A stretch of 64,000 nt of DNA from Diphasiastrum complanatum (taxonomy: Eukaryota; Streptophyta; Lycopodiopsida; Lycopodiales; Lycopodiaceae): contig CM055111.1 in NCBI GenBank assembly GCA_029204225.1, forward strand, positions 28,416,340 through 28,480,339, written 5' to 3'. The first letter of the stretch is position 1, and the number at the start of each line of letters is the position of its first letter. The position numbers were made by a program, and so were the translations under genes. Below are positions 1 through 13,800 of this stretch, piece after piece. The notes under the pieces are model-generated. The model was not told the origin of the DNA and did no database searches. It saw only the letters and a list, made by a program, of their open reading frames with translations.

Positions 1-314
1 GGTTGCATAAAAATCAAATTTGCGATTCTGATTTTTGGGTGCCAAAAATTGCTCCTCCAAGATCTCTGATGGCCGCCCTCCTTCAACCTGAAAAGAGACA
101 AAAAAGCTGATCCAAACTCCACTTGAAAAGATCAGCAAGATGCTGAAATTTTACAAAAAGCAGAGAAGCTCCTCTTCTGGTAGGGCGCCAACAAACAAGC
201 TTGCTGCAGATCCAGTAGCTCTGATACCATGTAGGAAAGCAAGAGTCAAGTCACCAAGATCTAGTTATCAATCAATCTCCACAGAAAACAAGAGAGAAGA
301 GGCTGGGCCCAACT

Positions 315-368
<54 letters not shown>

Positions 369-707
369 AGCAACAAGAGCAATGGAGAGCAATGCTTAGC
401 CAAACTGTAAAAGTGGAATACACAATGAGCATCCAAGTTCTCTACCTGGATGTGGCCCAATGCCACCAAACCCTAAGGTTAACCACTTACTAAATGTAGG
501 GCACCCCCAAAAGTCAAGATAGGGCCCTTAAACAAAATTAGACCCCTAAGGACCCACGAGTCAGTACATGACCAAAATTGGGTCCAACTGAACTTAAGAC
601 AAACTTAAGATGGCCTAAATAACTAAATACCCATGGTTACACAAATCTCAACCTTTTGGGTCAAAGTAACCTATGGATTAACTTTAGCAGGTCATTTATT
701 TCTAACA
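1..707 (-). mobile_element. Copia-1 family element, copy A (5' leader and 5' LTR only; runs off the left edge)
   Basis: Positions 1-229 match the untranslated leader of the complete Copia-1 copy at 13330-13454, including a shared stretch reading AAGCTCCTCTTC(T/C)GG. Positions 230-707 match its LTR. The element reads right to left, so this is its 5' end and the rest lies left of the window. A PBS-like sequence (CTGATACCAT on the plus strand, 221-230) abuts the LTR. The LTR runs TGTAGG to CTAACA, and the next five bases, GAGAG (708-712), would be one half of the target duplication. The other half cannot be seen. It lies just downstream of helicase exon 1106-1344, in the gene's own orientation. 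Confidence 0.85.
230..707 (-). repeat. LTR of Copia-1 copy A
   Basis: This 478-bp LTR aligns with the 457-bp LTRs at 8727-9183 and 13455-13911. It is longer mainly because its (GA)n run (about 316-366) is expanded, and it lacks a four-base TAGT duplication present in the others. It carries several substitutions against the other two, so it is not the closest relative of the complete copy. Confidence 0.9.
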
Positions 708-712
708 GAGAG

Positions 713-1105
713 GGTGACCACCAACAAGTGCGGGGGCGCAGAAATCACTTTTCAGCAGTTATTTACAATCAGTGTTTTAAAATGGAAGTTTCAAACTGAA
801 AAGCAAAATCAACCATCTTTTCCCAAAAAAGAAGCTATCTATGGATGGCATGCTTTACTGGTTCATAAAACTTCATATATGTGACAAGAGCTGAATATGG
901 ATCTACCAAAACTTCCCAGCAAGGGACTTCTTTTGTTTACACATACTGCACCTATTGTTTTCTTTCTCTAATTTATTGAGGAAAATCCGTGAGAGACTTG
1001 CTAATGATGCCAAAATACTGATAAAGGATTCAGAGACTGCACAGTTGTTCGGCCCAAATAGCTATAAAAACTTGAACTGTAGATAAAGGATGAGAAATTA
1101 GTCAC
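713..1105 (-). other. Helicase intron sequence between exon 1106-1344 and Copia-1 copy A
   Basis: No exon, repeat family or motif is recognisable here. The stretch follows the splice donor at 1105-1104 and ends at the LTR, so it is probably intronic. Confidence 0.6.
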
Positions 1106-1344
1106 CTCGTCCATGACCAACATTGAGCAGTCTCTCAAATTGCAAACACCTTTGTTGGCTAAGTCCAGAACTCGCCCAGGAGTGCTGATAAGTAAATGGA
1201 CAGTTTGATCGAGACGCATAATATCATCCTTCAAACTAGTTCCTCCTGTAGAAACCATTATCTGTATGCTCAAGTGCTTGGCAAGCTCCTTGCACACTTG
1301 TGATGTTTGAAGTGCAAGCTCACGAGTAGGAACCAGAATCAAAA
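1106..1344 (-). CDS. Helicase exon with motifs Ia, Ib and start of DEAD box
   Basis: The exon is 239 bp (acceptor 1346-1345, donor 1105-1104), two bases plus 79 codons. It carries PTRELALQ (motif Ia, near 1330), [13 protein letters not shown] (motif Ib, 1183-1172) and ends MLVMDE, so the DEAD box is split by the intron after GAG. The next exon, expected to start ADKLLS, is not present between the donor and the Copia-1 LTR ending at 707. Confidence 0.93.
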
Positions 1345-4300
1345 CTGTGGTGATGCAAATACAAACACAAAAAGTTGTCAGTTAAAGTGGAAACAACAAG
1401 AGGGACAACTCACTCATATTTGTGCATAGAAGTCATGATTTGTTGCAAGATGATGAGTCAAGAAATAATCTTGAAGGGCTTACATGCAGACCACAATTCA
1501 AAATGTAAAGCGCTCATGGCAATTGATTACCACCAAAAAAAAATTTCGATTGTTTGTCTGTAGTATGTACAAAGGGAGGACTAGTAATCATTCTCTTTGC
1601 GCTGACATTAAATGACGTCTTTCTTACAATTTTGTAAAAATATTAAGAACAATGTTTGTGTGAAGTGAGACAATGAAGATGTAACTAGTGCATTTACTGA
1701 GTTCTCGGGGCCTCATAGATCTATTCCAGAAAAAAGTACTAGTTGACTACCTTGAGTCCATTTTACTTGGGCACATTAAATTCATTTTGTCACTGCTTTA
1801 GTCCATGGACCTTCTCCTGTAGGGGCCAGCCAGCACAGAAATTTATGCCCCAGCCCTGACTGAACCTTCAAGGGTAGGGTAGAACATTTAGAAACCACAG
1901 GCTGTCCAAAGTGAAATCATTCTCTTGCCGTTTCACGATTGATTGCCTTGAGACTTGAGAGTCCCTTGTAGAAGACTCTGTTAGCAACCATCCACCTGCT
2001 ATTAAGTCTATATCCATCTACTGTTGATTGTCTTGACAGCTTAGGTGGAGATTAGTCTACAATTTATAGGTTTTTTGTCCATTTTACTGTTATATGCATA
2101 ATTCCCAGGAATGGAATGGAACCGTTCCTAGGAACGTGTTCCATACCATTCCTAAGGAACCTAAGGAACGCTTTCTAGGAACCGTCTTTTTTTATTTTAG
2201 CACTATTATAGCCCTAGGAACGGTTTCTAAAACCATGCCTTAGAATCAGAACGGCTGTCCCTAAGGAACAGCACTGCACCCATTCCTAAGGAAATTCTTA
2301 GGAACAGGCTTCTATGGTTATATGGATTATGTTGTGTGAATGTCTTCTTAGGTCCTTCCATGCAAATTCATGGAATTTAATGATCTGTGATACTTGATGG
2401 CATTGTTGACAAAAATTATTCTATCTAGCAGTTTCGCTTTTTTGTTGTTTCAAAACGTAAAAAGTAGGTTCCTTGAGAAACGCTACTACAATAAAGCAAG
2501 ACTTACACACAAAATAAGGCTATTCTAAGGTACCTTGTATAGCATTCTTATTCTGATCAATCTTCTCAATTGCAGGAATACAAAATGCCGCAGTCTTTCC
2601 TGTTCCATTTTTTGCTCTAGCTAATATATCACTGCCTGTCAGAGCAATTGGAATGCTTTCTTCCTGGATAGGTGATGGCCTCTCAAAACCTTTCTCATAT
2701 ATTCCCATCAACAACTCTCGTTTCAAAAAGTAGTCCTCAAATTCATTTCCTTTTGTTGCTGTGACATCCTGACATTAACAGAAGGGAAATTTTGAAATTG
2801 AAGCACTGCCAAAGTTTGGAAATGACCACTCCCAAGAAAGGCTACAAAATTTAAAAGTGCATTATAAGCACAAATTTTATGCAGCTACATAAAGTTTGTA
2901 AATTATAGGGCAAGTGAGCCCACAGGTTCAATGATTCTCTCTTCTAAAAGGGCTTGGATTGCAGAAAACTATTTCTCCTGAATCTCAAACCTGGACTTTG
3001 GTCAGAAATCACCATGCACTGTTTCCTTGAAGAAATACAAAATAAGACTAAGCTCCTAATTCATGCTTCCACATACGAAATACGTGCATCTCATGGTGAT
3101 ATGCAAAGAGAAGCGTTGTACCTCAGTTTTGTGTCGAGTATCAACAGGAGGTAACTTGAGTTGAACCTTCCAATCTAGCATACTGTAACCACAAGCAATA
3201 ACTCAGGAATTAGATTCGTTTAGAAAAGAAAAAGAATCTGGCTGTTCCACAAGCACTGCAACCAAAAAAAAGACAAAGGAAACCCTAGAACTTCAACTAT
3301 GCATGGCATGGTAAGAGTGGCTTGTATCCATTCTAACATTCACTCAACAATATATTTCTTACAAAGAGTCTGCAGGACACTCAAATCTCATGTATAATTT
3401 CACTTGAAGAGCTTCAGAGTTAAGCTTGCAATGATTGTTATGAAATAACTAGAACAAGTACATAGTTGCATCAAAACAGCGTTCAGGACCCAGCATTCCG
3501 GAACGCAGGATTCTGGAACCCCGGAACATCGTTCCTAACCTGAAAATCTTTTTAAAAACAGCCGCGATGCCCCATTTCCAGCGCACTTCTTGGAAGAAAA
3601 GCTTGTGGAGAGAGAAATGGGTAGTGTGAGCACTCTATGCGGAGGCCATGATGATTGCAAGGTGAATGTAGCACTCAGAAGTGGGCAACAGTGGGGATTT
3701 GCAAACAAAGCAACTTCCTGGAGCTCTTTTTTCATTTGCTTTAGTGCATCATTTTGAGTGATTCATGTTGCTAAGATTGGCCGTACAGTTGCTAGGGAGA
3801 GAGTGATTGCATGTTCCCAAGCTTCTTCATCCATAGCTGGTAACTATGAGCATTCATGTGGTTGGTGTGCATGTGGGCATTTTGCATTGTCTGTTTTCTA
3901 GGTTTAGGGCTTAGGGCTTGGGTTCTTAGGGTAGGTCTTAGGCATCCATTGGCATTACAATTTACGTCTTCGGCGGCTCCTCTACCGAAGCTGAGTATAG
4001 AGCTGCAGCAACAGCCGCTTGCGAAAGTGCTTGGCTGCGCACCTTGTTGGAAGATTGTGACTTGCATCAATCAAGTCCAACGAAGAGTTCTTGTGACAAT
4101 CCATGCACACACCAAACATATTGAAATACACTACCATTTCATTCACGGGAAGGTCTTAGCAAGAGAGTTGGAGCTTATTTATTGCTCCACTAATGACCAA
4201 GTTGTGAACATATTTACAAAACCCTTGGGACAGATTTGAAAAATTTCGGCATTGGCTTGGGGTCAAAGAAAACAAACCTATCATTAAAGGAGAGTGTCAG

Positions 4301-4778
4301 AAATAGAAACCCGCACCTTTATGTCAAGTTTCTATGGTCTAATGTCAAGTTTAATGTTAAATTTAGACCCTATCAGTGTTTTATACCCTTGCAGGGCTTC
4401 ATTTTTAATGTTAATTCACCTTATAAGTTCATGGGGCCCATTCTAAAAATGGCCTTTAGAGTCCATATGAGTTTGACACTTCATATTCACTAGTATGAGG
4501 ATTACATTTGTTGACTATTCAATTCCATGAGGTGTTGGTGTTTGGCTCTCCATTCTTGAGCCTTTACATCTACCATGTCTCATCTATATGTATCTCTTCA
4601 CATTCAGAGAATTAAGGGATTTATATGTGCAATACAAGCATCTCTTACTTGAGGATTGTGGTGTCCACTATTTTCCAGATTTGAAAGTGTCCAATGTTCT
4701 TGATTGTTAGCATCTTAGATTCAGCCCAATAGCATTTGAAATCACCTACATTTTGTACCTAAGAGTACTGATAAGACA

Positions 4779-4847
<69 letters not shown>

Positions 4848-7800
4848 GCCCCTCTCACTGCCACTCCGCCCCCCCCCCCTCGCTGCCACATCACCTCACC
4901 CCCTCGCTGATCCCTCACCCTCTCTCACTGCTATTCCAGCACCCCCCGCCCTCGCTGCCACCTCACCTCACCCCCTCGATGACCCCTCACCCTCCATCGC
5001 TACAATTCCCACCCCCCTCGCTGATGGCTCACCACCCTCCTCCTCGCTGCTGTCCACTGATATGGCAGTGCTGCTTGCCACGCAGGCAACGCGGCATGCT
5101 GACATGTCACCACACCTGATTCCACCATTTTTTGTCCATTCTGCTCCTATCCCTGATTCGGCTCCTCTTCCGTCTTCTGAGTGACCCTATTCTTCCCACA
5201 TCGATCATTGCTCACTCTTCTTCCTTCCCGACACCACAGTCTACAACCAATATACCGTATACGCCTTCTAAATCAACTGAACTTTTTTCGTCTTGGCAGA
5301 TTGATCAATTCAAGGCAGATTTCCAGTTTTTGCGGCATGAAATTTCATAGTTGAAAGGAACGGTTACCTCTTTGATCAATGAGAAGAAGATATTGCAGTC
5401 CAAGGTTGCCTCACTCGAACAATCCATCGGGATCAAGCAAGCCGCAGCTTCGGAATCCACCACCAATATGATACGGGAGCTAGAAACCAAGATTGAGAAG
5501 CAACAAGAGGAGGCCCTTTCTTGGGCATCAGTTTGGAAAAAGGGCACCAAACCAAGCGCTCCCATCTCCTCGGTTATCTCAGCCACCTTCTCGGAAGAGA
5601 AATCTCGAGACCAAAAAGCCCACAACATTAGAGTCCACGGGATCCCAGATACACAGGATGCATTGGCTGAAGTCAAACGCTTTCTCGACACCACTCTCGG
5701 GCACAGGACAGAGGGGCCTAGTTGGACACCGCATGGAGGACCACTAGAGATGCAGCCACACTCATTAATAATTATTCATTTCACCTCCCTTCAGAGTCGC
5801 CGAGATGCTTTGCAGTGCCGAGCTAAGCTACATGGTACCACTATCTATATGGATGACGACCTCACATTTATCCAGGTAGAGGAGAGGCGTAAGGCCTTTC
5901 AGGCAGCCCGTGAGTCTGGCAGACGAGTCATTTACCAAGATGGACGAGTGCGCTTTCTTGACAACACTCCTAGCAGCTCCCAGTGCTAGGGATTTAGGTT
6001 CCCCGGGTTCAGGAGTGCCTCGGGGCCCCATCCACACCATCTTCGGATTGGAGTATGGAATTGTGATGGTATACCCTCATCTTCCATAGCTGGTGACCTA
6101 ACCGATTTCATCACTGGCAGAGATTTATTGCTTTTTATGGAGACTCATGAGAGTCAAGAGAGAGGATTACCTATTTTCCAGGATACAGATGGGATTCCGT
6201 ATACAGACCTGAGACTAGATCAGCTAGTTGTCGTGGATCCGAAGGTGTTGCATGCTTATACATAGAGTCTCTTTATCCGAGCATCAGACACAACGAGCAT
6301 GCACGGTATATATGGATTCGTATTGTTGGACAGGATATTGGTTTGGACAGGGACCTCTTTTCTCATCTTTGATTTTCATGTATCTCCCACCACTCTCTCT
6401 GATCAATCCTTTTTCTCCTTCGCTATCGGCCGCCTCCCACCTCCCCAGCCATCCTCACACCCCTTGCTTACACGGGCACCCAAATAGACATTCAGTTCTC
6501 TCTATACGCCAGTCTACCAAGAGTTCCTAACCTCCTTAACTCCATTCCTTCCCACACGATAGTACAGTCGAGACTCAAGCTGCCTTTCTTAGCACTTCTC
6601 TTCATACCGCTGCTTCCCTAGCTTTTCCGTCTAAGCCCCATAAAGGCAGACACACACGTTCCTCATCGATATGGCCTCTACACCCCCCGTGGTATGATGC
6701 TAAATGTCGCTCCCTTCATCACCTTGTCACCCATGCCCGTACTCATGATCATCACCTCCTCCGCTCCGCCAGACGCTCTTACCATCGCACACTCCACCAA
6801 AAAAAGCATGCCTATGATGACTCCGAAGGAACGCGTCTTGTTGACCTTCTCTTCAGTTCCTCTTCAAGCGCCTTTTGGCGTGAATTTATCCCTCGTGCTC
6901 CACCACCTCTCCTGGCCTTTTGCCACCAATCTTGCCTTATGTTTATCTATAGAACCATCTGATTTGTACTTAGTCCTATAGACCCACTTGCATCCAATGG
7001 CCTTTTTACCTGTAGGTAGCTGAACAAGTCTCCAAGTCTTGTTCTTCATGATTGAGTCGTACTCCTCATCCATAGCTTTCCTCCAAATATCCCCTTTTTC
7101 AGCGTCTCTGAAAGTAGATGGATCCTTGGTCTCTAATACTGTGGCCATATATGCAAAATGTACATCCCCATCTTCATGATGATCCTCTTGTCGAACCTCC
7201 TGTCGATCTTGATCTTCATGTTGCTTTTCAAGTCTAGCTGATCTCCTAGTTCCATGTGTACTGGACTCTCCCTGTTCCATAATAACATTATCCTTGATAG
7301 TTTCATAGTACCACCTAGGCAATCTTCTAGCTTCTGATGTAGGATGCTTCCTGCTTGGTGAAGTAGGAGGTGAATAAGTATCCCATATACTTGACCTCTC
7401 CTTCCTCTTTCCTATCTCAACCAAAGACACTTTAGGTTCTTGAATTGGCGTAGGCGATACATGTGTCGATTCAGGTTCCCTCGTCACATAATATAGGGAT
7501 TCCACCATCTTGATCCTTATCAAAATATATCTCTATATCTTTATGAGTTGCCTCCTCATCAAAGATTACATCCCTACTTATGATTATTTTCTTACCCTCC
7601 AAGTCATATAACCTGTATCCCTTCTCTTGATTATCATAACCAAGAAATAAACACTTGGTCGCCTTAGAATCCAATTTGCTCCTTGAATCCTTAGGTATGT
7701 GAGAATAAGCAATACTTCCAAACACTCTCAAATGACTTACATCTGGCTCCTGACACGTGTAAGCTTCCTCTGGAGTTCGATTCTCTACAACCTTTGTGGG

Positions 7801-10800
7801 ATTTCGATTCAAAAGATAAACCGTCGTCTTAACTGCTTCACCCCAAAACATATTTGGAAGATTTTTACTCTTGAGCATACTCCTCGCAGTTTCCACTATG
7901 GACCGGTTCTTTCTTTCCGCAACTCCATTTTGTTGAGGCATGTCTGTATTTGCAAATTGTCTCTTTATACCATGATCCTTGCAAAACACCTGAAATTCCG
8001 TAGAAAGATACTCTCCCCCTTTGTCCAAGCGAAGTATCTTAATTTGTCTATCTGTTTCTTTCTCCACCTGTGTCTTAAACCATGTGAAATATTTGAAAGC
8101 TTCACCCTTATTCTTCAGAAGATAGATCCATATCTTACTAGAATAGTAATCCACAAACACCATAAAGTAACTTGCTCCCCAATAAGATTGAGTCTTCATA
8201 GGACCACATAAATCTGTATGAACAAGTTCTAGAACATTTTTCGCCCTGAATGTACTAGGCAAAAATTTCTTTATATGATGCTTGCCTAAGACACAACCTT
8301 CACACACCTTGTGATCAGAAACGACTTGAGATAGACCTGTAACCATGTTAAATTTCCTCAAAACTTGTAGACTTTTGTAATTCAGATGTCCATACCTCTC
8401 ATGCCATAACTTACTCAATGATTCAGTATCCGCAACACTTGCATGATGGTCCACCACCTGAGCTTCAAGTTTATACAACCGCCCTGCAAGTATGCCCTCA
8501 GCTATTACTTCATCATTTTTCTTCTTGATGAGACACCTCTGTTCATCAAACTGCACCACCATGTGTTGCTTTGCAATAGCTGATACTGAGAGCAGTTTTT
8601 CGTAATTCCTGGTACATAAAGCACATCCTTTATGTTTCCAATCTTCCCTGAAGGTAGTTGTACTTGTACTTTTCCAACTCCCTTTATATCATATCTGTAG
8701 TTGTCTCCCAACTTCACATTTGACCCTGTAGGAAAGCAAGAGTCAAGTCACCAAGATCTAGTTAGTTATCAATCAATCTCCACAGAAGACAAGAGAGAAG
8801 AGGCTGGGCACCCAACTCTAAGAGAGAGAGAGAGAGAGAAAACAGCAACAAGAGCAATGGAGAGCAATGCTTAGCCAAACTGTTAAAATGAAATACACAA
8901 TGAGCATCTAAGTACGCTACCTGGATGTGACCAAATGCCACCAAACCCTAAGCTTAACCACTTATTAAATGTAGGGCACCCCCAAAAGTCAAGATAGGGC
9001 CCCTAAACAAAATTAGACCCCTAAGGACCCACGAGTCAATACATGACCAAAATTGGGTCCAACTGAACTTAAGACAAACTTAAGATGGCCTAAATAACTA
9101 AATACCCATGGTTACACAAATCTCGACCTTTTGGGTCAAAGTAACCTATGGATTAACTTTAGCATAGTCATTTATTTCTAACACCCTCCTTAAATGACAA
9201 TGCAAAAACTGAAATCTTCACTATGTAACAAAACCAACACGTGGTATCAAATTTAAAGCTTTGCATAAAGCTTCAAATCTAACTCTAGGCAACGCCTTAG
9301 TGAAGAGGTCCGCAATATTATCCTCCGTAGGACAATATTCAAGTAAAATGTCGCCATCATGAAGTCTCTCCCGAACAAAGTGATAATGGATCTCGATGTG
9401 CTTCGTCCTCGCATGAAAAACAGGATTCCGTGCAATGGCAATAGCACTTTGACTATCACTCAAGATAAGAGTCGCTGAGGGCTTGCCAAACTTCATGTCA
9501 ACAAGTAGTCTTCTCAGCCATAAACACTGTTGTGGCTGAAAATATCGCTCTATATTCTGCCTCACTAGAAGAAGTAGCAACAGTGGGCTGCTCTTTACTT
9601 GACCACAAAATTGCAGAATTTCCATAGAAAAAGCAACGTCCACTTGTAGAGCGTCTAGTGTCTTGATCTCCACCCCAATCCGAGTCACTAAAGCCAACCA
9701 AACATGCATCATCACAAGCAGGAAAAACCAGTCCATGATTTCTTGTTCCTTGAAGATATCGAAAGATCCTCTTCAATGCTTTCCAATGTGATGTCATCGT
9801 GGCATGCATGAATTGACTCATGAGTGAGACACTACAAGAAATGTCCAGTCTTGAATTGCATAGGTAAATGAGACAACCAAGAGCTTGACAATATAAAGTA
9901 GTGTCAAATGATTCACCATCACCTTGACTACTTAATTTCAGACCTGTCTCCATAGGTGTAGCAACCGGCTTGCAATCTTCCATCTTGAACCGCTTCAAAA
10001 TCTGCCCAATGTAGCGTTTTTGAGAGATGAAAATTCCAGCCCCTTCTTGTACAAATTTAAGACCAAGATAAAAGTGCAATAGGCCTAAATCTGAGATTTC
10101 AAAAACCATACCAAGATTAAGTATTACGGCATCAATTTGCTGCTCATTACTTCCCGTAATAATAATACCATCAACATAAAGCAAAATAATGATGATATAA
10201 TCTGAAGTATGCTTAACATAAAGAGTAGATTCGCTAGGACTATTAGTAAACCCTCGATCACAAAAGTAGGCATGTATCTTTTGATACCACATCCTCGGAG
10301 CTTGCTTCAGTCCATAAAGTGCCCTCTTGAGAAAACGAACTTTATCTTCTTTGCCTTCAACCAAAAAACCAGCAGGTTGTTGAAGGTACACTTCCTCATT
10401 GAGATCACCATTGAGGAATGTTGTCTTTATGTCAAGTTGCCGCAAACAGCAACCAAAATGGGCAGCCAAAGAGGTTACTACCCTCATGGTAGTCATCCGA
10501 GCTGTAGGAGAAAAAGTCTTCTCATAATCAATGCCCTTTTGCTGAGCATAGCCTTTGGCAACGAGCCTTGCCTTGTACCTTTCAACGGTACCATCTGCCT
10601 TATACTTGATTTTGTATACCCATTTAGAACCAATTGCCTTCTTCCCATGAGAAAGATTAACAAGAACCCAAATCTGGTTCTTCATAAGTGAGTCATACTC
10701 ATCTTGCATCACATCCTCCCAACATTTTACTCCCTTGGCCTGCTCATAGAAAACAGGTTCTTCTGCAACATCTCCAATGAGATGTAAGAGCAAAATCTGA

Positions 10801-13800
10801 AAAATCAGCATAGTCCACTGATTTTGTAGAGGCACGTGTCTTTCCATCATAAAATGAACTTACTTTGTTGTCCCGCAAAGTCGACAACAGCCACCGTGGG
10901 ACTGTTTTGGGTTGTCCAACAGCCATGTCTCTTCTTACAATTTGTTGTCCAAGATCCTCCGACACCGCACTTGGCTGTCCAAGATCTTCCAAAACTGGTC
11001 CTTGCTGTCCAACAGTTCCTGCAGGCTGATTATGAGCAACAATGGGCAGTTTGATGAACATTAGGCTCTAAACTTGATGAGGTGTTGGGCAGTTCGAAAC
11101 TGGTTGATTGCTGCCCCTTATCTCCAGCAATAGAAGATGGTACCAAATCTGGAAAAACTTCAACATTCACACTATGTGGGCTGTCCCCCTTCAAGATATG
11201 AGTTGGGGCCACATCCAATGAATTCTTTTCATCAAAATGCACATCACGACTAACAATAATCTTGTTAGTGCTCAAATTGAACAGCCTATAGCCTTTGCTT
11301 TCACTACTATAGCCAACAAAAATGCATTTAACTCCTTTATCCTCAAGCTTTGTACGAAGTTTATTTGGAACAAAAGCATAAGCCGTACAACCAAAAATGC
11401 GAAAGTGAGAGATTGAAGGCTTCTTTCCATACCAAACTTCATAAGGAGTTAATACTTTCAATGCTTTAGTAGGACAACGATTGCTTATGTATGTTGCCGT
11501 TATAACCGCTTCAGCCCAAAACTTGTAAGGCAGCCCCTTTGCTTTGAGCATGCAACGGGCCATCTCCATAAGTGTGCGATTCTTTCGCTCGGCAACACCA
11601 ATTTGTTGAGGCATATAGGGAGTTGTCATTTGATGTAGAATTCCCTTTTCTCGAAGAAATGCACCGAACGTATTCTTAATGTATTCCCCTCCTCGATCGG
11701 TGCGTAGGGTCTTCAAAGAATGCCCAAACTGATTTTCCACCATTGCTAGAAAGTCTTTGAAACGTTGAAAAACTTCCGATTTAGCCTTCATAGGATAGAT
11801 CCATGTAAAAGGGGAAAAGTCATCAATAAAAGTCACAAAATAGATGCACTTTCCAATGGATTCGGTCCTCATTGGACCACAAACATCACTATGAACCAAA
11901 TCAAATTTATCAAGAACCCTTATAGTTCCACCAATTGGAAAAGGTTTCCTTTGAAACTTTCCAAGTATGCACCCCTCGCATACATGCCCTTCCGGCTGCT
12001 CAATAGTAGGAATGTCTTCTACCATATTAAATATCTTCAGCTTCTTCAAACTTGCAAAGTTGAGATGCCCAAACCTTGCATGCCACAATTCAGCCAACTC
12101 CAATGATTGTGATGTAGAGGCAACAAGACATGTAGAGGGTATTCATCGCTCATAGGTATCCATAATGAATAAGCCAGCATGCATTGTTCCCGAAACAATA
12201 ATCAAGAGTGATCTTTTAGGATCCTTGACAAGACACTTATCTTCTTTGAACTCAACAACTAGTCCTTGCTTCAACATAGTTGAAACCGAAAGAAGATTCT
12301 TCTTGATTCCCGGAACATAAAGCACATTCTTAATGTACTTTTCTTCACCATTAGGCAAAATGATGGCTACAATTCCAATTCCATGAATCGAATAAGATGC
12401 ATCATCCGCACATTGTACCTTACTTCCATTTTGCACTTTCACTAATTTAGTGAATGCTTCTTTGCGAGAAGTCATATGACGAGTAGCACCACTATCAATC
12501 ACCCATTCAATGGGCTGAAAATCAGCAACTTGCAAAACAGAATCTGAATTCCTCATAGATGTAGTAGTACTAGTAGAAGCAATATTAGACACAAAAGCAT
12601 AGTCTTGGTTAAAGAGATCACCACTAGCTTCAAGCTCTTGCTCCAAAGTAGCAAGTGAAGCACTAGTATCAATTCCTTTACTCTCCTCTTTCGCAAGCTT
12701 CTTCTTACAATCCTTGATGAAGTGCCCATACCTTTTGCAATAATGGCACTTCCCTTTCTTCTTTCGAGTGTTGACATTTTGACCTCCAACGGGCTTTTGC
12801 TCATCCTTGGAAGGAGGCTTCCCCTTTCCTTTTGACTTGCCTTTGCCCTTGCCTTTCGTGAAGAAAGCTTGATCTTGTTGAGTGTCACCCGCAAAGTTTT
12901 GCCTCGTTTGCTCCTCTTGAAGAAGCAGCCCAACAAGTTCATCAAAGGAGAGTTGTCCCCTAAGAGAGATACTCAAAGGTGAAACAAATGGAAGATAAGA
13001 TGAAAGTAACGAGTTGAGAGTAATATGTAGAAGATGATGTTGATGATGATGATCCACGAGGTGTAGGAGGTGCCAAAGACAGAGGCCTTTCCTCATCACC
13101 ATTGACCAAATCCCACAGCCCTTTCGCTATGAGAAGATTCTTCATCATGTAACTCCACAAGGAGTAGTTTGTGCCATCAAAACCGATCTTCACTAAACAA
13201 AGAACCGTTAGCTTCCAATTCTTTAGCCATTACCTCCAACAAAATTTCAGCTTGTAGTAGTAGGAAAGAGAGCCTTTCCACAACCAAATCTACTCAAAAA
13301 TTTGCAGCAAACAAAGAGCTGAAAGTAGGAGCACAAGATGTCTTTCAATCTGCAACCAAAGTTGCTGAAATTTCACAACAAAAAGCAGAGAAGCTCCTCT
13401 TCCGGTAGGGCGCCAACAAACAAGCTTGCTGCAGATCCGGTGGCTTTGATACCATGTAGAAAAGCAAGAGTCAAGTCACCAAGATCTAGTTAGTTATCAA
13501 TCAATCTCCACAGAAGACAAGAGAGAAGAGGCTGGGCACCCAACTCTAAGAGAGAGAGAGAGAGAAAAAACAGCAACAAGAGCAATGGAGAGCAATGCTT
13601 AGCCAAACTGTTAAAATGAAATACACAATGAGCATCTAAGTACGCTACCTGGATGTGACCAAATGCCACCAAACCCTAAGCTTAACCACTTATTAAATGT
13701 AGGGCACCCCCAAAAGTCAAGATAGGGCCCCTAAACAAAATTAGACCCCTAAGGACCCACGAGTCAGTACATGACCGAAATTGGGTCCAACTGAACTTAA

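Larger units (their letters stand above)
5100..6912 (+). mobile_element. LINE-1: truncated L1-like non-LTR retrotransposon
   Basis: This carries an ORF1-like reading frame (5351-5989), then a decayed endonuclease-type region, and stops abruptly at about 6912 before the reverse transcriptase. There it is joined directly to Copia-2 reverse transcriptase in the opposite orientation. There is no poly(A) tail and no duplication at the junction, so the join looks like a deletion rather than an insertion. Confidence 0.8.
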
